Origin: JBGPIT01 sp041485125
Lineage (GTDB): Bacteria > Desulfobacterota > Binatia > UTPRO1
Length of the DNA: 15,310 nt
Reading direction: 5' to 3'
NCBI GenBank assembly: GCA_041485125.1
Contig: JBGPIT010000082.1
Span: forward strand, 1 to 15,310
A model generated the notes under the pieces. The model ran no database searches. It was not told where the DNA came from and saw only the letters and a list, made by a program, of their open reading frames with translations. Both the position numbers and the translations under genes were made by a program. Of this stretch, positions 6,851 through 15,310 are shown piece after piece. Within the stretch, counting starts at the first letter, position 1. Each line of letters begins with the position of its first letter.

Positions 6851-6924
6851 AGCGGGTGAAGGGCTTCGAACCCTCGACCCCGACCTTGGCAAGGTCGTGC
6901 TCTAGCCAACTGAGCTACACCCGC
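6851..6924 (-). tRNA. tRNA-Gly (anticodon GCC)
   Basis: The minus strand folds into a complete cloverleaf of 74 bases. The acceptor stem GCGGGTG pairs with CACCCGC; there is a D arm with GTTGGCTAG; the anticodon stem CGACC/GGTCG carries loop TTGCCAA, giving anticodon GCC (6890-6888) for GGC/GGT glycine codons; the T arm has loop TTCGAAG. The discriminator base is U, as expected for bacterial glycine tRNA. The 3' CCA is not encoded (the DNA gives CTC), so it must be added by nucleotidyltransferase. A consensus-like promoter lies just upstream and a GC hairpin downstream. It sits alone, not in a tRNA cluster. Confidence 0.97.
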
Positions 6925-6935
6925 GGAGGAAGGGC

Positions 6936-6964
6936 ACCTTACGGAGCACCTGGGAGGCTGTCAA
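6936..6964 (-). promoter_or_regulatory. Sigma-70-type promoter of tRNA-Gly
   Basis: Read on the minus strand: a perfect TTGACA at 6964-6959, a 17-base spacer, and TAAGGT at 6941-6936. Transcription would start about 4-6 bases before the tRNA 5' end at 6924. The exact -35, ideal spacing and placement make this the best promoter in the window. It may also drive patatin and DUF309 by read-through. Confidence 0.85.
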
Positions 6965-7008
6965 CAATCGCGCTCGCGACGCGACCGTGTCCGGTGGACG
7001 CGCGACCC

Positions 7009-7650
7009 TCACGTGCCCGCACGCATCGTCCGCAGCTGGCGATAGACGCGCACGTGATAGTCGGCCGCCGACCACAGACTGATCAGGAGCGAGATCCAGA
7101 GGAAGTACATCCCGCCGACGTGGAAGTCGACGGAGAGATAGCGGTAGTGCAGCAGCAGGCCGACGAGCGCGAACATCTGAAAGATCATCTTGTACTTTCC
7201 GAGCTCCTCGGCGCCGAGCATGATCCCCTCCCCCAGCGCGATCGCGCGCAGGCCGGTGACCGCGAGCTCGCGTCCGACGATCACCACCACCAGCCATGCC
7301 GGCACGCGTGGCTCGCACGGTGCCGCGCCGGCACAGGGCATCGCGGCGAGCATGATCAACGCCGAGACCACGATCAGCTTGTCGGCGAGCGGATCGAGGA
7401 ACTTCCCGAGCGTCGTGACTACGCCGTACTTCCGCGCCAGGTAGCCGTCGTAGTAATCGGTGAGCGCGGCGAAGAAGAAGAGCGCGGCGGCGAAGAATCC
7501 GGCGCGCGGTCCGGGATCGTTCAGCAGCCACACCATCGCCGGGATGATCGCGATGCGCAGACACGTGAGGACGTTCGGCAGCGTCCATACCAGCGCCTGA
7601 CGCGCGATCGGCAGCGGCCGCCTCTCCGGCTGGGGCTGGTCCGTCACCAC
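7009..7650 (-). CDS. pgsA: CDP-diacylglycerol-glycerol-3-phosphate 3-phosphatidyltransferase
   Basis: Inner-membrane enzyme that makes phosphatidylglycerophosphate from CDP-diacylglycerol and glycerol 3-phosphate, the committed step to phosphatidylglycerol and cardiolipin. The CDP-alcohol phosphotransferase motif D-x2-DG-x2-AR-x8-G-x3-D-x3-D is complete, at residues 65-90 (TDYYDGYLAR ... GKFLDPLADK); these aspartates bind the metal and CDP. Early TLPNVLTCLRI and the helices AIIPAMVWLL, GFFAAALFFFAAL, IVVSALIMLAAM, AWLVVVIVGREL, FQMFALVGLLL and FLWISLLISLW fit the family. The start is one of three consecutive GTG codons (7653, 7650, 7647); GAGAGG at 7662-7657 favours the second or third. From 7650 the protein has 213 residues, slightly long because of a Pro/Cys insertion (PCAGAAPCEPRVP) between two helices. 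It follows the transglycosylase gene by 58 bases and is probably in its operon. The family is certain; PgsA rather than another CDP-alcohol transferase is very likely from the TLPN and motif context. Confidence 0.93.
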   Translation of the reverse strand: MVTDQPQPERRPLPIARQALVWTLPNVLTCLRIAIIPAMVWLLNDPGPRAGFFAAALFFFAALTDYYDGYLARKYGVVTTLGKFLDPLADKLIVVSALIMLAAMPCAGAAPCEPRVPAWLVVVIVGRELAVTGLRAIALGEGIMLGAEELGKYKMIFQMFALVGLLLHYRYLSVDFHVGGMYFLWISLLISLWSAADYHVRVYRQLRTMRAGT

Positions 7651-7708
7651 CACCGGCCTCTCGGTCGCATGCTCCGGAGCACTACCCTCGAGCGCTCCGT
7701 GGGCGCGA

Positions 7709-8359
7709 TCAGCGCGCCAGCGCGAACGCCTGTTGGAGGAAGTGCTGGCGGAACTGGAGGACACGCCAGACGTAGTTGCGCGTCTCCTCGTATGGCGGCA
7801 CGCCGCCGTAGCGGTCGACCGCGTCCTCGCCGGCATTGTACGCGGCGATCGCCTTCACGACGTTGCCGCTGTAGCGGTCGAGCAGCATGCGCAGATGCTG
7901 CACGCCGCCTCGGATGTTGTCCGAGGGCTCGTGGACGTTGCCGACGTTGTGGCGCAGCGCCGTCGCCGGCATCAGCTGCATCAAGCCGCGCGCGCCTTTG
8001 GGAGAGATCGCGTCGGGGCGGAACGCCGACTCGGCCTTGATGACGGCCTTCACCAGCGCCTGCTCGACCTGATAGCGGCTCGCCACGTCGGCGATGATCG
8101 GATCGAACTGCCGTGCGTCGACGCTGCCGCCCGAGCGGCCGATCGCGAACCCGCTGGCGCGGACGCCGATCGGATCGCGCATCATCACCTTGTAGGTGCT
8201 GTCGGTCGGGACGTTGGTGAAGTGCAGGACGCCGAAGCGGTCGCGCTTGGAGTAGATGTCGGCGGCGGCCGGCGGCGGGGAGAGGAAGTGGACGATTGGT
8301 ACGACGAGCGTCGCGCCGAGCGCGACGACGATCCGTCTCCTGACCCACACCCCCCGCAT
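7709..8359 (-). CDS. Lytic murein transglycosylase (SLT family)
   Basis: A 216-residue exported enzyme predicted to cleave peptidoglycan glycan strands, forming 1,6-anhydromuramyl ends. Residues 1-33 are a signal peptide (VRRR, then VVALGATLVVPIVHFL and an AAA-type cleavage site). Residues 36-60 (YSKRDRFGVLHFTNVP) resemble the short beta-hairpin region (DUF4124-like) often found before this domain. The SLT domain covers about 84-200: catalytic Glu110 in VIKAESAF, then SPKGARGLMQLMPATA (119-134), NIRGGVQHLRMLL (148-160), AAYNAGE (172-178) and the GVPPYEETRNYV end. All family 1 motifs are intact. The ATG at 8359 has almost no leader if the promoter at 8368-8397 is used; an in-frame GTG at codon 4 is the alternative. 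It is probably co-transcribed with pgsA downstream. Confidence 0.93.
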   Translation of the reverse strand: MRGVWVRRRIVVALGATLVVPIVHFLSPPPAAADIYSKRDRFGVLHFTNVPTDSTYKVMMRDPIGVRASGFAIGRSGGSVDARQFDPIIADVASRYQVEQALVKAVIKAESAFRPDAISPKGARGLMQLMPATALRHNVGNVHEPSDNIRGGVQHLRMLLDRYSGNVVKAIAAYNAGEDAVDRYGGVPPYEETRNYVWRVLQFRQHFLQQAFALAR

Positions 8360-8367
8360 CGCGCGTC

Positions 8368-8397
8368 ACCATAGTCAATGCCATCGGGGACCGTCAA
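8368..8397 (-). promoter_or_regulatory. Promoter upstream of the lytic transglycosylase
   Basis: On the minus strand TTGACG (8397-8392) and TATGGT (8373-8368) are separated by 18 bases: five of six and four of six consensus matches. The -10 ends only 8 bases before the ATG at 8359, so transcription would start within about 2 bases of the start codon. It also sets this gene apart from nadB, which ends at 8461. Confidence 0.6.
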
Positions 8398-8460
8398 CGC
8401 GTAAACGTAGCGGCACGGCGATTTTTTCCGGGCCTGAGCACTACCGCGCCGATCGTCCGG

Positions 8461-10077
8461 TCAGGAATCTGACGGCACGATGATCGTGTCGTGCCGCCAG
8501 TGTGCGTCGTCGCGGTCGGGGTAGTCGAGCGTGAAGTGCAGGCCGCGACTCTCGCGGCGTAAGAGCGCACAGCGGACGATGAGCTCGGCGACGGTCGCGA
8601 TGTTGCGCAGCTCGAGCAGGTCGCCGGTGACGAGGAAGTCCCAGTAGTACTCGCGGATCTCCTCCTGGATCATCGCGATCCGCTTGCGCGCGCGCTCGAG
8701 GCGCCGGTCCGACCGGACGATGCCGACGAAGTTCCACATCGTCCGCCGCACCTCGTCCCAGTTCTGGGCGACGACGACCGACTCGTCGCTGTTGACCGCG
8801 GTGCCGGGGTTCCAGTCCGGCATCGACGGCGGCCTGGTCGCGTCGTCGGTGAGCATGGCGCGCGCGTGACGGGCGGCGCGGTGACCGAAGACCAGCGCCT
8901 CGAGCAGCGAGTTCGATGCCAGGCGATTGGCGCCGTGCAGACCGGTCATCGCCACCTCGCCGCAGGCATACAAACGGCGCAGCCGTGTCCGGCCGTCGCG
9001 GTCGGTGACGAGGCCGCCGCAGAGATAGTGCGCCGCCGGCACGACCGGGATCCACTGGCGCGTGACGTCGATGCCGAACTCGCGGCAGCGCCGCACGATG
9101 TTCGGGAAGCGCTCCTCGATCCAGCTCGCCGGCTTGTGGGTGATGTCGAGGTAGACGTGCTCGCAGCCGCGGACCTTCATCTCGTGGTCGATCGCGCGCG
9201 CGACCACGTCGCGCGGCGCGAGCTCCGCGTCGGGATGATAGTCGCGCATGAACGGTGTGCCGTTCGGCAATCGGAGGATGGCGCCCTCGCCGCGCAGCGC
9301 CTCGGTGATCAGGAACGACTTCGCCTCCGGGTGGTAGAGGCAGGTCGGATGGAACTGGAAGAACTCCATGTTGCCGACGGTCGCACCGGCGCGGTACGCG
9401 ATCGCGATGCCGTCGCCGGTCGCGACGTCGGGATTGGTGGTGTAGAGGTATACCTTCCCCGCCCCGCCGGTGCAGAGCACGGTTGCACGCGCGCTGACGG
9501 TGCGCACGTTGCCGCTGCGGCGATCGTAGACGTACGCGCCCCAGCAGCTGACGTTCTCGCCGCTGCGTTCCCGCTTGCGGTCGGTGAGCAGATCGACGGC
9601 GAGCGCGTTCTCGAAGATCGTGACGTTCGGGTGGCGGCGGACCGCGACCGTGAGCGCGCGCACGATCTCCTGGCCGGTGAGATCGCCGGCGTGGAGGACA
9701 CGCCGGCGCGAGTGGCCGCCCTCGCGACCCAGGTCGTACTCGATCGCGTCGCCCTCGAGGTGCGAGTCGAAGCGCGTGCCGAGCGCGATCAGCTCGCGGA
9801 TGCGCTCCGGCCCGTCGCGCACCACCATCTCGACCACGTCCTCGTGACAGAGGCCGACACCGGCGGTCAGCGTGTCGGCGATGTGCGCCTCGAACGAGTC
9901 CTCCGGGCTCCACACGGTGGCGATGCCGCCCTGCGCGTAGGACGAGTTGCTCTCGTCGCTGCGGTCCTTGGTGACGATGGCGACGCTGCCGTGATCGGCG
10001 ACGCCGAGCGCGAAGGTCAGGCCCGCGATGCCACTGCCGACGATCAGGTAATCCCAGTGCTCGCTGGGAGGGGCCAT
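8461..10077 (-). CDS. nadB: L-aspartate oxidase
   Basis: FAD enzyme that oxidises L-aspartate to iminoaspartate, the first step of de novo NAD synthesis; quinolinate synthase (NadA) uses the product. The 538-residue chain has the FAD dinucleotide-binding motif VGSGIAGL (13-20), SSYAQGGIA (45-53) and the capping-domain residues of succinate dehydrogenase/LASPO flavoproteins. Residues matching the E. coli active site are all present with nearly the same numbers: Glu119 in GREGGHS, His243 in FHPT, Arg289 in APRDVVAR, His350 in AAHYLCGG and Arg385 in HGANRLASNS. Glu119 and the GREGG motif separate LASPO from fumarate reductase and succinate dehydrogenase subunits. The C-terminal helical domain continues to the end. 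There is no Shine-Dalgarno before the ATG at 10077. nadA and nadC are not neighbours in this window. Confidence in the function is high. Confidence 0.96.
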   Translation of the reverse strand: MAPPSEHWDYLIVGSGIAGLTFALGVADHGSVAIVTKDRSDESNSSYAQGGIATVWSPEDSFEAHIADTLTAGVGLCHEDVVEMVVRDGPERIRELIALGTRFDSHLEGDAIEYDLGREGGHSRRRVLHAGDLTGQEIVRALTVAVRRHPNVTIFENALAVDLLTDRKRERSGENVSCWGAYVYDRRSGNVRTVSARATVLCTGGAGKVYLYTTNPDVATGDGIAIAYRAGATVGNMEFFQFHPTCLYHPEAKSFLITEALRGEGAILRLPNGTPFMRDYHPDAELAPRDVVARAIDHEMKVRGCEHVYLDITHKPASWIEERFPNIVRRCREFGIDVTRQWIPVVPAAHYLCGGLVTDRDGRTRLRRLYACGEVAMTGLHGANRLASNSLLEALVFGHRAARHARAMLTDDATRPPSMPDWNPGTAVNSDESVVVAQNWDEVRRTMWNFVGIVRSDRRLERARKRIAMIQEEIREYYWDFLVTGDLLELRNIATVAELIVRCALLRRESRGLHFTLDYPDRDDAHWRHDTIIVPSDS

Positions 10078-10086
10078 CTGCGCCGG

Positions 10087-10115
10087 AGGCTATGCCGGGC
10101 GTGGGGGCGGGTCAA
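10087..10115 (-). promoter_or_regulatory. Candidate nadB promoter
   Basis: On the minus strand TTGACC (10115-10110) and TAGCCT (10092-10087) are 17 bases apart. The -35 is good and the -10 modest. The -10 ends 9 bases before the nadB ATG, the same short geometry as at the transglycosylase gene. TTGACC lies within the palindrome GTCAATTGAC (10111-10120), which could alternatively be an operator half. Confidence 0.42.
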
Positions 10116-10186
10116 TTGACGCGGCGGAGGCGTCGCCCGCGTGAACGCTGGGTGCGTCGGCGCCGCGTCGCGCGCCACGTCGCCGG

Positions 10187-11608
10187 TCAGAGCTCCTCGT
10201 TGGCCTCGAAGAGCACCAGCTGGCGGTGGCTCTTGGCGTCCTCGAACGGCACCGGGTAGCGGCCGGTGAAGCAGGCGTCGCAGAAGCCCTCGCGCTTGCC
10301 GCCGAGGAAGGAGTAGAGGCCTTCCTCGCTCAGGTACGCGAGCGAGTCGGCGGTGATGTAGCGGCGGATCTCCTCGATGTCGTGCGACGACGCGATGAGC
10401 TCGCTGCGCGTGGGCGTGTCGATGCCGTAGTAGCAGGGGCTCGTCGTCGGCGGCGAGCTGATCCGCATGTGGATCTCGCGCGCGCCGGCTTTGCGGATCA
10501 TCTTCACGATCTTCCGACTGGTGGTGCCGCGCACGATCGAGTCGTCGACCACCACCACGCGCTTGCCCTCGAGGACCGAGGGCTGCGCGTTCAGCTTCAC
10601 CTTGACGCCGAAGTGGCGGATCGCATCGCGCGGCTCGATGAAGGTGCGGCCGACGTAGTGGTTGCGGATCAGGCCCATCTCGAACGCCAGCCCCGACTCC
10701 TCGGAGTAGCCGATCGCGGCCGGCACGCCGGAGTCGGGCACGGGCACGACGATGTCGGCCGCGACCGCCGCCTCGCGTGCCAGCTGCCGGCCGAGCTCCT
10801 TGCGGGCCTGGTAGACGTTGCGGCCGAAGACGATCGAGTCGGGGCGCGAGAAGTACACGTGCTCGAAGATGCAGGCCGCGCCGGGCACCGGCTGGAACGG
10901 GTGGTACGACTCCAAGCCGTTCCGCGACAGCACCACGACCTCGCCGGCCTCGACCTCGCGCACGTACTCGGCGTCGACGAGATCGAGCGCGCAGGTCTCG
11001 GAGGCGACGACCCAGGCGCCCTTTACCTGGCCGAGCACGAGCGGCCGGAAGCCGTAGGGATCGCGCACCGCGACCAGCTTGTCGGGCGAAAGGAAGACCA
11101 GCGAGTAGGCGCCGCGCACCTGGTGCAGCGCCTCGACGATCCGGTCTTCCAAGGTGGGCGCGCGCGAGCCGGCGATCAGGTGGACGATCACTTCGGTATC
11201 GACCGAGGACTGAAAGATCGAGCCGCGCTCCTCGAGCTGCGCCCGCAGGTCCTCCGCGTTGACGAGATTGCCGTTGTGCGCGACGGCGAGCCCGCCGCCC
11301 TCGTACTCGACGACGAGCGGCTGCGCGTTCTTCACGTGCGAGGCACCGGCGGTGGAGTAGCGCACGTGTCCGATCGCCACGTCGCCCTTCAGGCGGCGGA
11401 CGATGTGCTCAGGGAAGACGTCCGCGACGAGGCCGACGCCGCGATGCGAGACCAGGACGTGACCGTCCGACGAGACGATCCCGGCTGCCTCCTGACCGCG
11501 GTGCTGCAGCGCACACAGGCCGAGATAGGCGAGGTTCGCCGCCTCGGGGTGCCCGTACACGCCGACTACGCCGCATTCTTCGCGGAAGCCATCGATCGCC
11601 GGTGTCAT
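10187..11608 (-). CDS. purF: Amidophosphoribosyltransferase
   Basis: Cytosolic enzyme of the first committed purine step: PRPP plus glutamine gives 5-phosphoribosylamine. The 473-residue protein opens with a short propeptide of 11 residues before the Ntn nucleophile Cys12 (REECGVVGVYG); cleavage is expected to expose it. The glutaminase domain follows (QHRGQEAAGI, RYSTAG, HNGNLVN). The phosphoribosyltransferase domain has the PRPP loop VVVVDDSIVRGTT at 351-363. Cysteines 246, 392, 443 and 446 match the four 4Fe-4S ligands of the Bacillus subtilis-type enzyme, so this is the Fe-S form and not the E. coli form. It is the last gene of the purine operon here, 24 bases after the purL stop. GGAGAG lies 9 bases before its ATG, but both fall inside a hairpin (see 11606-11628). 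Confidence 0.97.
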   Translation of the reverse strand: MTPAIDGFREECGVVGVYGHPEAANLAYLGLCALQHRGQEAAGIVSSDGHVLVSHRGVGLVADVFPEHIVRRLKGDVAIGHVRYSTAGASHVKNAQPLVVEYEGGGLAVAHNGNLVNAEDLRAQLEERGSIFQSSVDTEVIVHLIAGSRAPTLEDRIVEALHQVRGAYSLVFLSPDKLVAVRDPYGFRPLVLGQVKGAWVVASETCALDLVDAEYVREVEAGEVVVLSRNGLESYHPFQPVPGAACIFEHVYFSRPDSIVFGRNVYQARKELGRQLAREAAVAADIVVPVPDSGVPAAIGYSEESGLAFEMGLIRNHYVGRTFIEPRDAIRHFGVKVKLNAQPSVLEGKRVVVVDDSIVRGTTSRKIVKMIRKAGAREIHMRISSPPTTSPCYYGIDTPTRSELIASSHDIEEIRRYITADSLAYLSEEGLYSFLGGKREGFCDACFTGRYPVPFEDAKSHRQLVLFEANEEL

Positions 11609-11628
11609 GCGAGAGCTCTCTCCGCATG
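11606..11628 (-). promoter_or_regulatory. Hairpin enclosing the purF RBS and start codon
   Basis: Read on the minus strand, CATGCG at the 5' end pairs with CGCATG at the 3' end, with a bulged G and a further AGA/TCT pairing inside. The Shine-Dalgarno GGAGAG lies in the 5' side and loop, and the purF ATG is the last three bases of the 3' arm. The 23-base near-palindrome fills almost the whole 24-base gap between purL and purF. It could reduce purF translation unless ribosomes finishing purL open it. The structure is visible; the role is inferred. Confidence 0.45.
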
Positions 11629-11632
11629 ACTA

Positions 11633-13864
<2,232 letters not shown>

Positions 13865-13928
13865 GACTAGCGGTCCCCTCATCACCGCGCGCGCGGCCGG
13901 GCGAAGCAGCGTCGGCCCGCGCGGCAGG

Positions 13929-14660
13929 CTACGGGCCGGAGACGACCTTCGAGCGCGGCGCTTCGGCGGCGGTCGTGCCGGCGGTGATCATCGAGAGGAA
14001 GATCTTGCGGCCGTCCTCGCCGCCGACGAGCCATTCACAGGCGTGCTCGGGGTGCGGCATCATGCCGAAGACGTTGCCGCGTGCGTTGCGGATGCCGGCG
14101 ATGCCGCCGAGCGAGCCGTTGGGGTTCGCTTCCGCGGTCACCCTGCCCTGCGCGTCGGTGTAGCGCAGGACCACCTGACGGCCGGCCTCGAGCGAGCGCA
14201 GGGTGCTCTCGTCGGCGACGTAGCAGCCTTCGCCGTGCTTGATCGGGAGCTCGAGCACGTCGCCGCGCCGGCAGCGATTGGTGAAGGCGGTGTCGGCATC
14301 TTCCACGCGCACGTGGATGCGGTCGCAGAGGAAGCTGAGCTTGCGGTTGCGGATGAGCGCGCCCGGCAGCAGCCCGGCCTCGCAGAGGATCTGGAAGCCG
14401 TTGCAGATGCCGAGGACGAGGCCGCCGCCGGCGGCGAAGGCATCGACCGCTCGCATCAACGGCGAGAAGCGCGCCATCGCGCCGCAGCGCAGATAGTCGC
14501 CGTAGGAGAAGCCGCCCGGCAGGACGACGGCGTCGACGCCGTCGACGGCGGTGTCCTTGTGCCAGAGCTTGACGACGCTCTCGCCGAGCAGCTGCTCGAG
14601 GACGTATGCGACCTGCGCATCGTCATTCGAGCCCGGAAACGTGATCACACCCCAGCGCAT
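13929..14660 (-). CDS. purQ: Phosphoribosylformylglycinamidine synthase I, glutaminase PurQ
   Basis: Class I glutamine amidotransferase subunit that feeds ammonia to PurL. The 243-residue product begins MRWGVITFPGSNDD, close to the family's FPGSNCD start, then has VVLPGGFSYGDYLRCGAMA (45-63) forming the oxyanion region, the nucleophile Cys86 in LGICNGFQIL, and the His203/Glu205 pair in MMPHPEHACEW. The triad is complete. The start ATG 14660 is preceded by GGGAG at a good 6-base spacing. The last roughly 15 residues (TTAAEAPRSKVVSGP) are a non-conserved tail. It lies 55 bases after purS and 64 bases before purL. Confidence 0.96.
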   Translation of the reverse strand: MRWGVITFPGSNDDAQVAYVLEQLLGESVVKLWHKDTAVDGVDAVVLPGGFSYGDYLRCGAMARFSPLMRAVDAFAAGGGLVLGICNGFQILCEAGLLPGALIRNRKLSFLCDRIHVRVEDADTAFTNRCRRGDVLELPIKHGEGCYVADESTLRSLEAGRQVVLRYTDAQGRVTAEANPNGSLGGIAGIRNARGNVFGMMPHPEHACEWLVGGEDGRKIFLSMITAGTTAAEAPRSKVVSGP

Positions 14661-14715
14661 CGCGTGCTCCCGAGTCTACCGCGCCTCGGGCCGCGTGGCG
14701 ACCGTGCAGCCACGC

Positions 14716-14976
14716 TCAGGCCGCATCGCCCTCGACGAGCTCGATACGGAAGTCCTCGATCACGCCGTTCGCGAGCAGGCGCTCGCACATCTCCCGCACC
14801 CGCGACTCGACGCTTTGCCGACTGACGTCGGCGACGTGCATCTCGACGTACTTGCCGAGCCGGACGTCCCCGACCTCCGGGTAGCCGAGCGCGTGCAGCG
14901 ATTGCTGGATCGCCTTCCCTTGCGGATCGAGGATGCCCCGCTTCGGCGTCACGAAGACGCGGGCGAGCCAGCGCAT
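14716..14976 (-). CDS. purS: Phosphoribosylformylglycinamidine synthase, PurS subunit
   Basis: Small subunit that bridges PurL and PurQ in the three-part FGAM synthase and helps carry ammonia between them. The 86-residue protein has the whole family pattern: the strand ARVFVTPKRGILDPQGKAI, HALGYPEVGDVRLGKYVEM, and a helix with CERLLANGVIEDFRIEL. It starts 6 bases after the purC stop, with no strong Shine-Dalgarno, so coupling to purC translation is likely. Its presence agrees with the small-type PurL. Confidence 0.95.
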   Translation of the reverse strand: MRWLARVFVTPKRGILDPQGKAIQQSLHALGYPEVGDVRLGKYVEMHVADVSRQSVESRVREMCERLLANGVIEDFRIELVEGDAA

Positions 14977-14982
14977 GGATTG

Positions 14983-15310
14983 CTACGCCGCCACGCCGAC
15001 CCGGCGCGCGATCTCCTCGTAGGCTTCCTCGACCTTGCCGAGGTCGCGGCGGAAGCGGTCCTTGTCCATCTTCTCGCCCGAGGTGCTGTCCCAGAAGCGG
15101 CAGGTATCGGGGCAGATCTCGTCGCCGAGGACGATCTTGCCGTGGTGGCGTCCAAACTCGACCTTCATGTCGACCAGGACGATGCCGCGCTCGGCGAGGA
15201 AGGGCTTCAGGACGGCGTTCACCTTCTCGGTGAGCCGGATCATCTCGTCGAGCTCGGCCTTGGTCGCCATCTCGAAGACCAGGACGTGCCACTCGTTGAT
15301 CATCGGATCG
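14983..15310 (-). CDS. purC: SAICAR synthetase, C-terminal part (5' partial)
   Basis: C-terminal roughly 108 residues of phosphoribosylaminoimidazole-succinocarboxamide synthase, which joins CAIR and aspartate using ATP. The gene continues beyond the right edge of the window: the frame remains open through the last bases, and Asp-Pro precedes the first visible Met (DPMINEWH), which is internal. Visible family segments are the MINEWHV stretch, GIVLVDMKVEFGRHHGKIVLGDEICPDTCRFW in parts, and the C-terminal EKMDKDRFRRDLG, which includes residues of the substrate site. It is the most upstream purine gene seen here and ends 6 bases before purS. The operon promoter must lie outside the window. Confidence 0.97.
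   Translation of the reverse strand, partial: DPMINEWHVLVFEMATKAELDEMIRLTEKVNAVLKPFLAERGIVLVDMKVEFGRHHGKIVLGDEICPDTCRFWDSTSGEKMDKDRFRRDLGKVEEAYEEIARRVGVAA

Noticed and set aside
8401..8430. Run of six T near 8421 as a plus-strand terminator
   Set aside because: No stable stem precedes it and there is no plus-strand gene to terminate; on the minus strand it is an A-run.
8866..10119. Long plus-strand frame opposite nadB
   Set aside because: NadB on the other strand has all catalytic residues; the antisense product is His/Arg/Asp-rich and unlike any protein family.
10118..10169. Inverted repeat GACGCGGCG/CGCCGCGTC between nadB and purF, as a purF terminator
   Set aside because: The arms are only 9 bases, separated by 34 bases, with no T-run; such repeats are common by chance at this base composition.
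10226..11629. 467-codon plus-strand frame opposite purF
   Set aside because: Full-length, motif-complete PurF occupies the minus strand; this frame mirrors its codon pattern.
13865..13885. Upstream ATGs of purL adding seven residues
   Set aside because: No Shine-Dalgarno before them, whereas AGGGG precedes the ATG at 13864 and that start matches relatives.

Overview
The window is very G+C-rich, densely packed bacterial chromosome, almost all of it read on the minus strand and built from housekeeping genes. No mobile element, phage gene, CRISPR array or rRNA is visible. Long antisense open frames lie across most real genes, as expected at this base composition. A murein transglycosylase, a patatin-like phospholipase and a periplasmic-type PDZ protein suggest a Gram-negative bacterium. 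A deltaproteobacterial-type lineage (Myxococcota, Desulfobacterota or Binatota) would fit, but this is an inference from general gene content and not a firm placement.

Layout. (1) 2-313 (+) is the 3' end of a sensor histidine kinase. (2) 352-2680 (-) is a likely three-gene transcript: a secreted PDZ-domain protein, a small secreted protein of unknown family, and a family 5 (UdgB-type) uracil-DNA glycosylase. (3) 2681-2987 is the only gene-free gap over 300 bases. It lies between divergent genes and holds two tandem hairpins, the second a near-ideal rho-independent terminator on the plus strand; this is a candidate small RNA or leader. (4) 2988-4781 (+) is an M3-family oligoendopeptidase, whose stop codon abuts that of the next, convergent gene. 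(5) 4782-6799 (-) holds a patatin-like phospholipase and a DUF309 protein sharing a 4-base start/stop overlap. (6) 6851-6924 (-) is tRNA-Gly(GCC) with a strong promoter. (7) 7009-8359 (-) holds a lytic transglycosylase and phosphatidylglycerophosphate synthase (pgsA). (8) 8461-10077 (-) is L-aspartate oxidase (nadB). (9) 10187-15310 (-) is a purine operon in transcription order purC (cut by the window edge), purS, purQ, purL, purF.

How the genes fit together. PurS, PurQ and small-type PurL form the three-subunit FGAM synthase (step 4 of IMP synthesis), PurC makes SAICAR, and PurF commits PRPP to the pathway. PgsA starts phosphatidylglycerol synthesis and the transglycosylase remodels peptidoglycan, so the middle of the window leans toward the cell envelope. 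NadB opens de novo NAD synthesis, but nadA and nadC are not present here.

I do not see an obviously new defence or metabolic system. The items most worth a second look are the structured transcript candidate at 2706-2806, a hairpin that would bury the purF ribosome-binding site and start codon, two promoters so close to their genes that the mRNAs may be leaderless, the coupled patatin/DUF309 pair, and the PDZ/small secreted protein pair.
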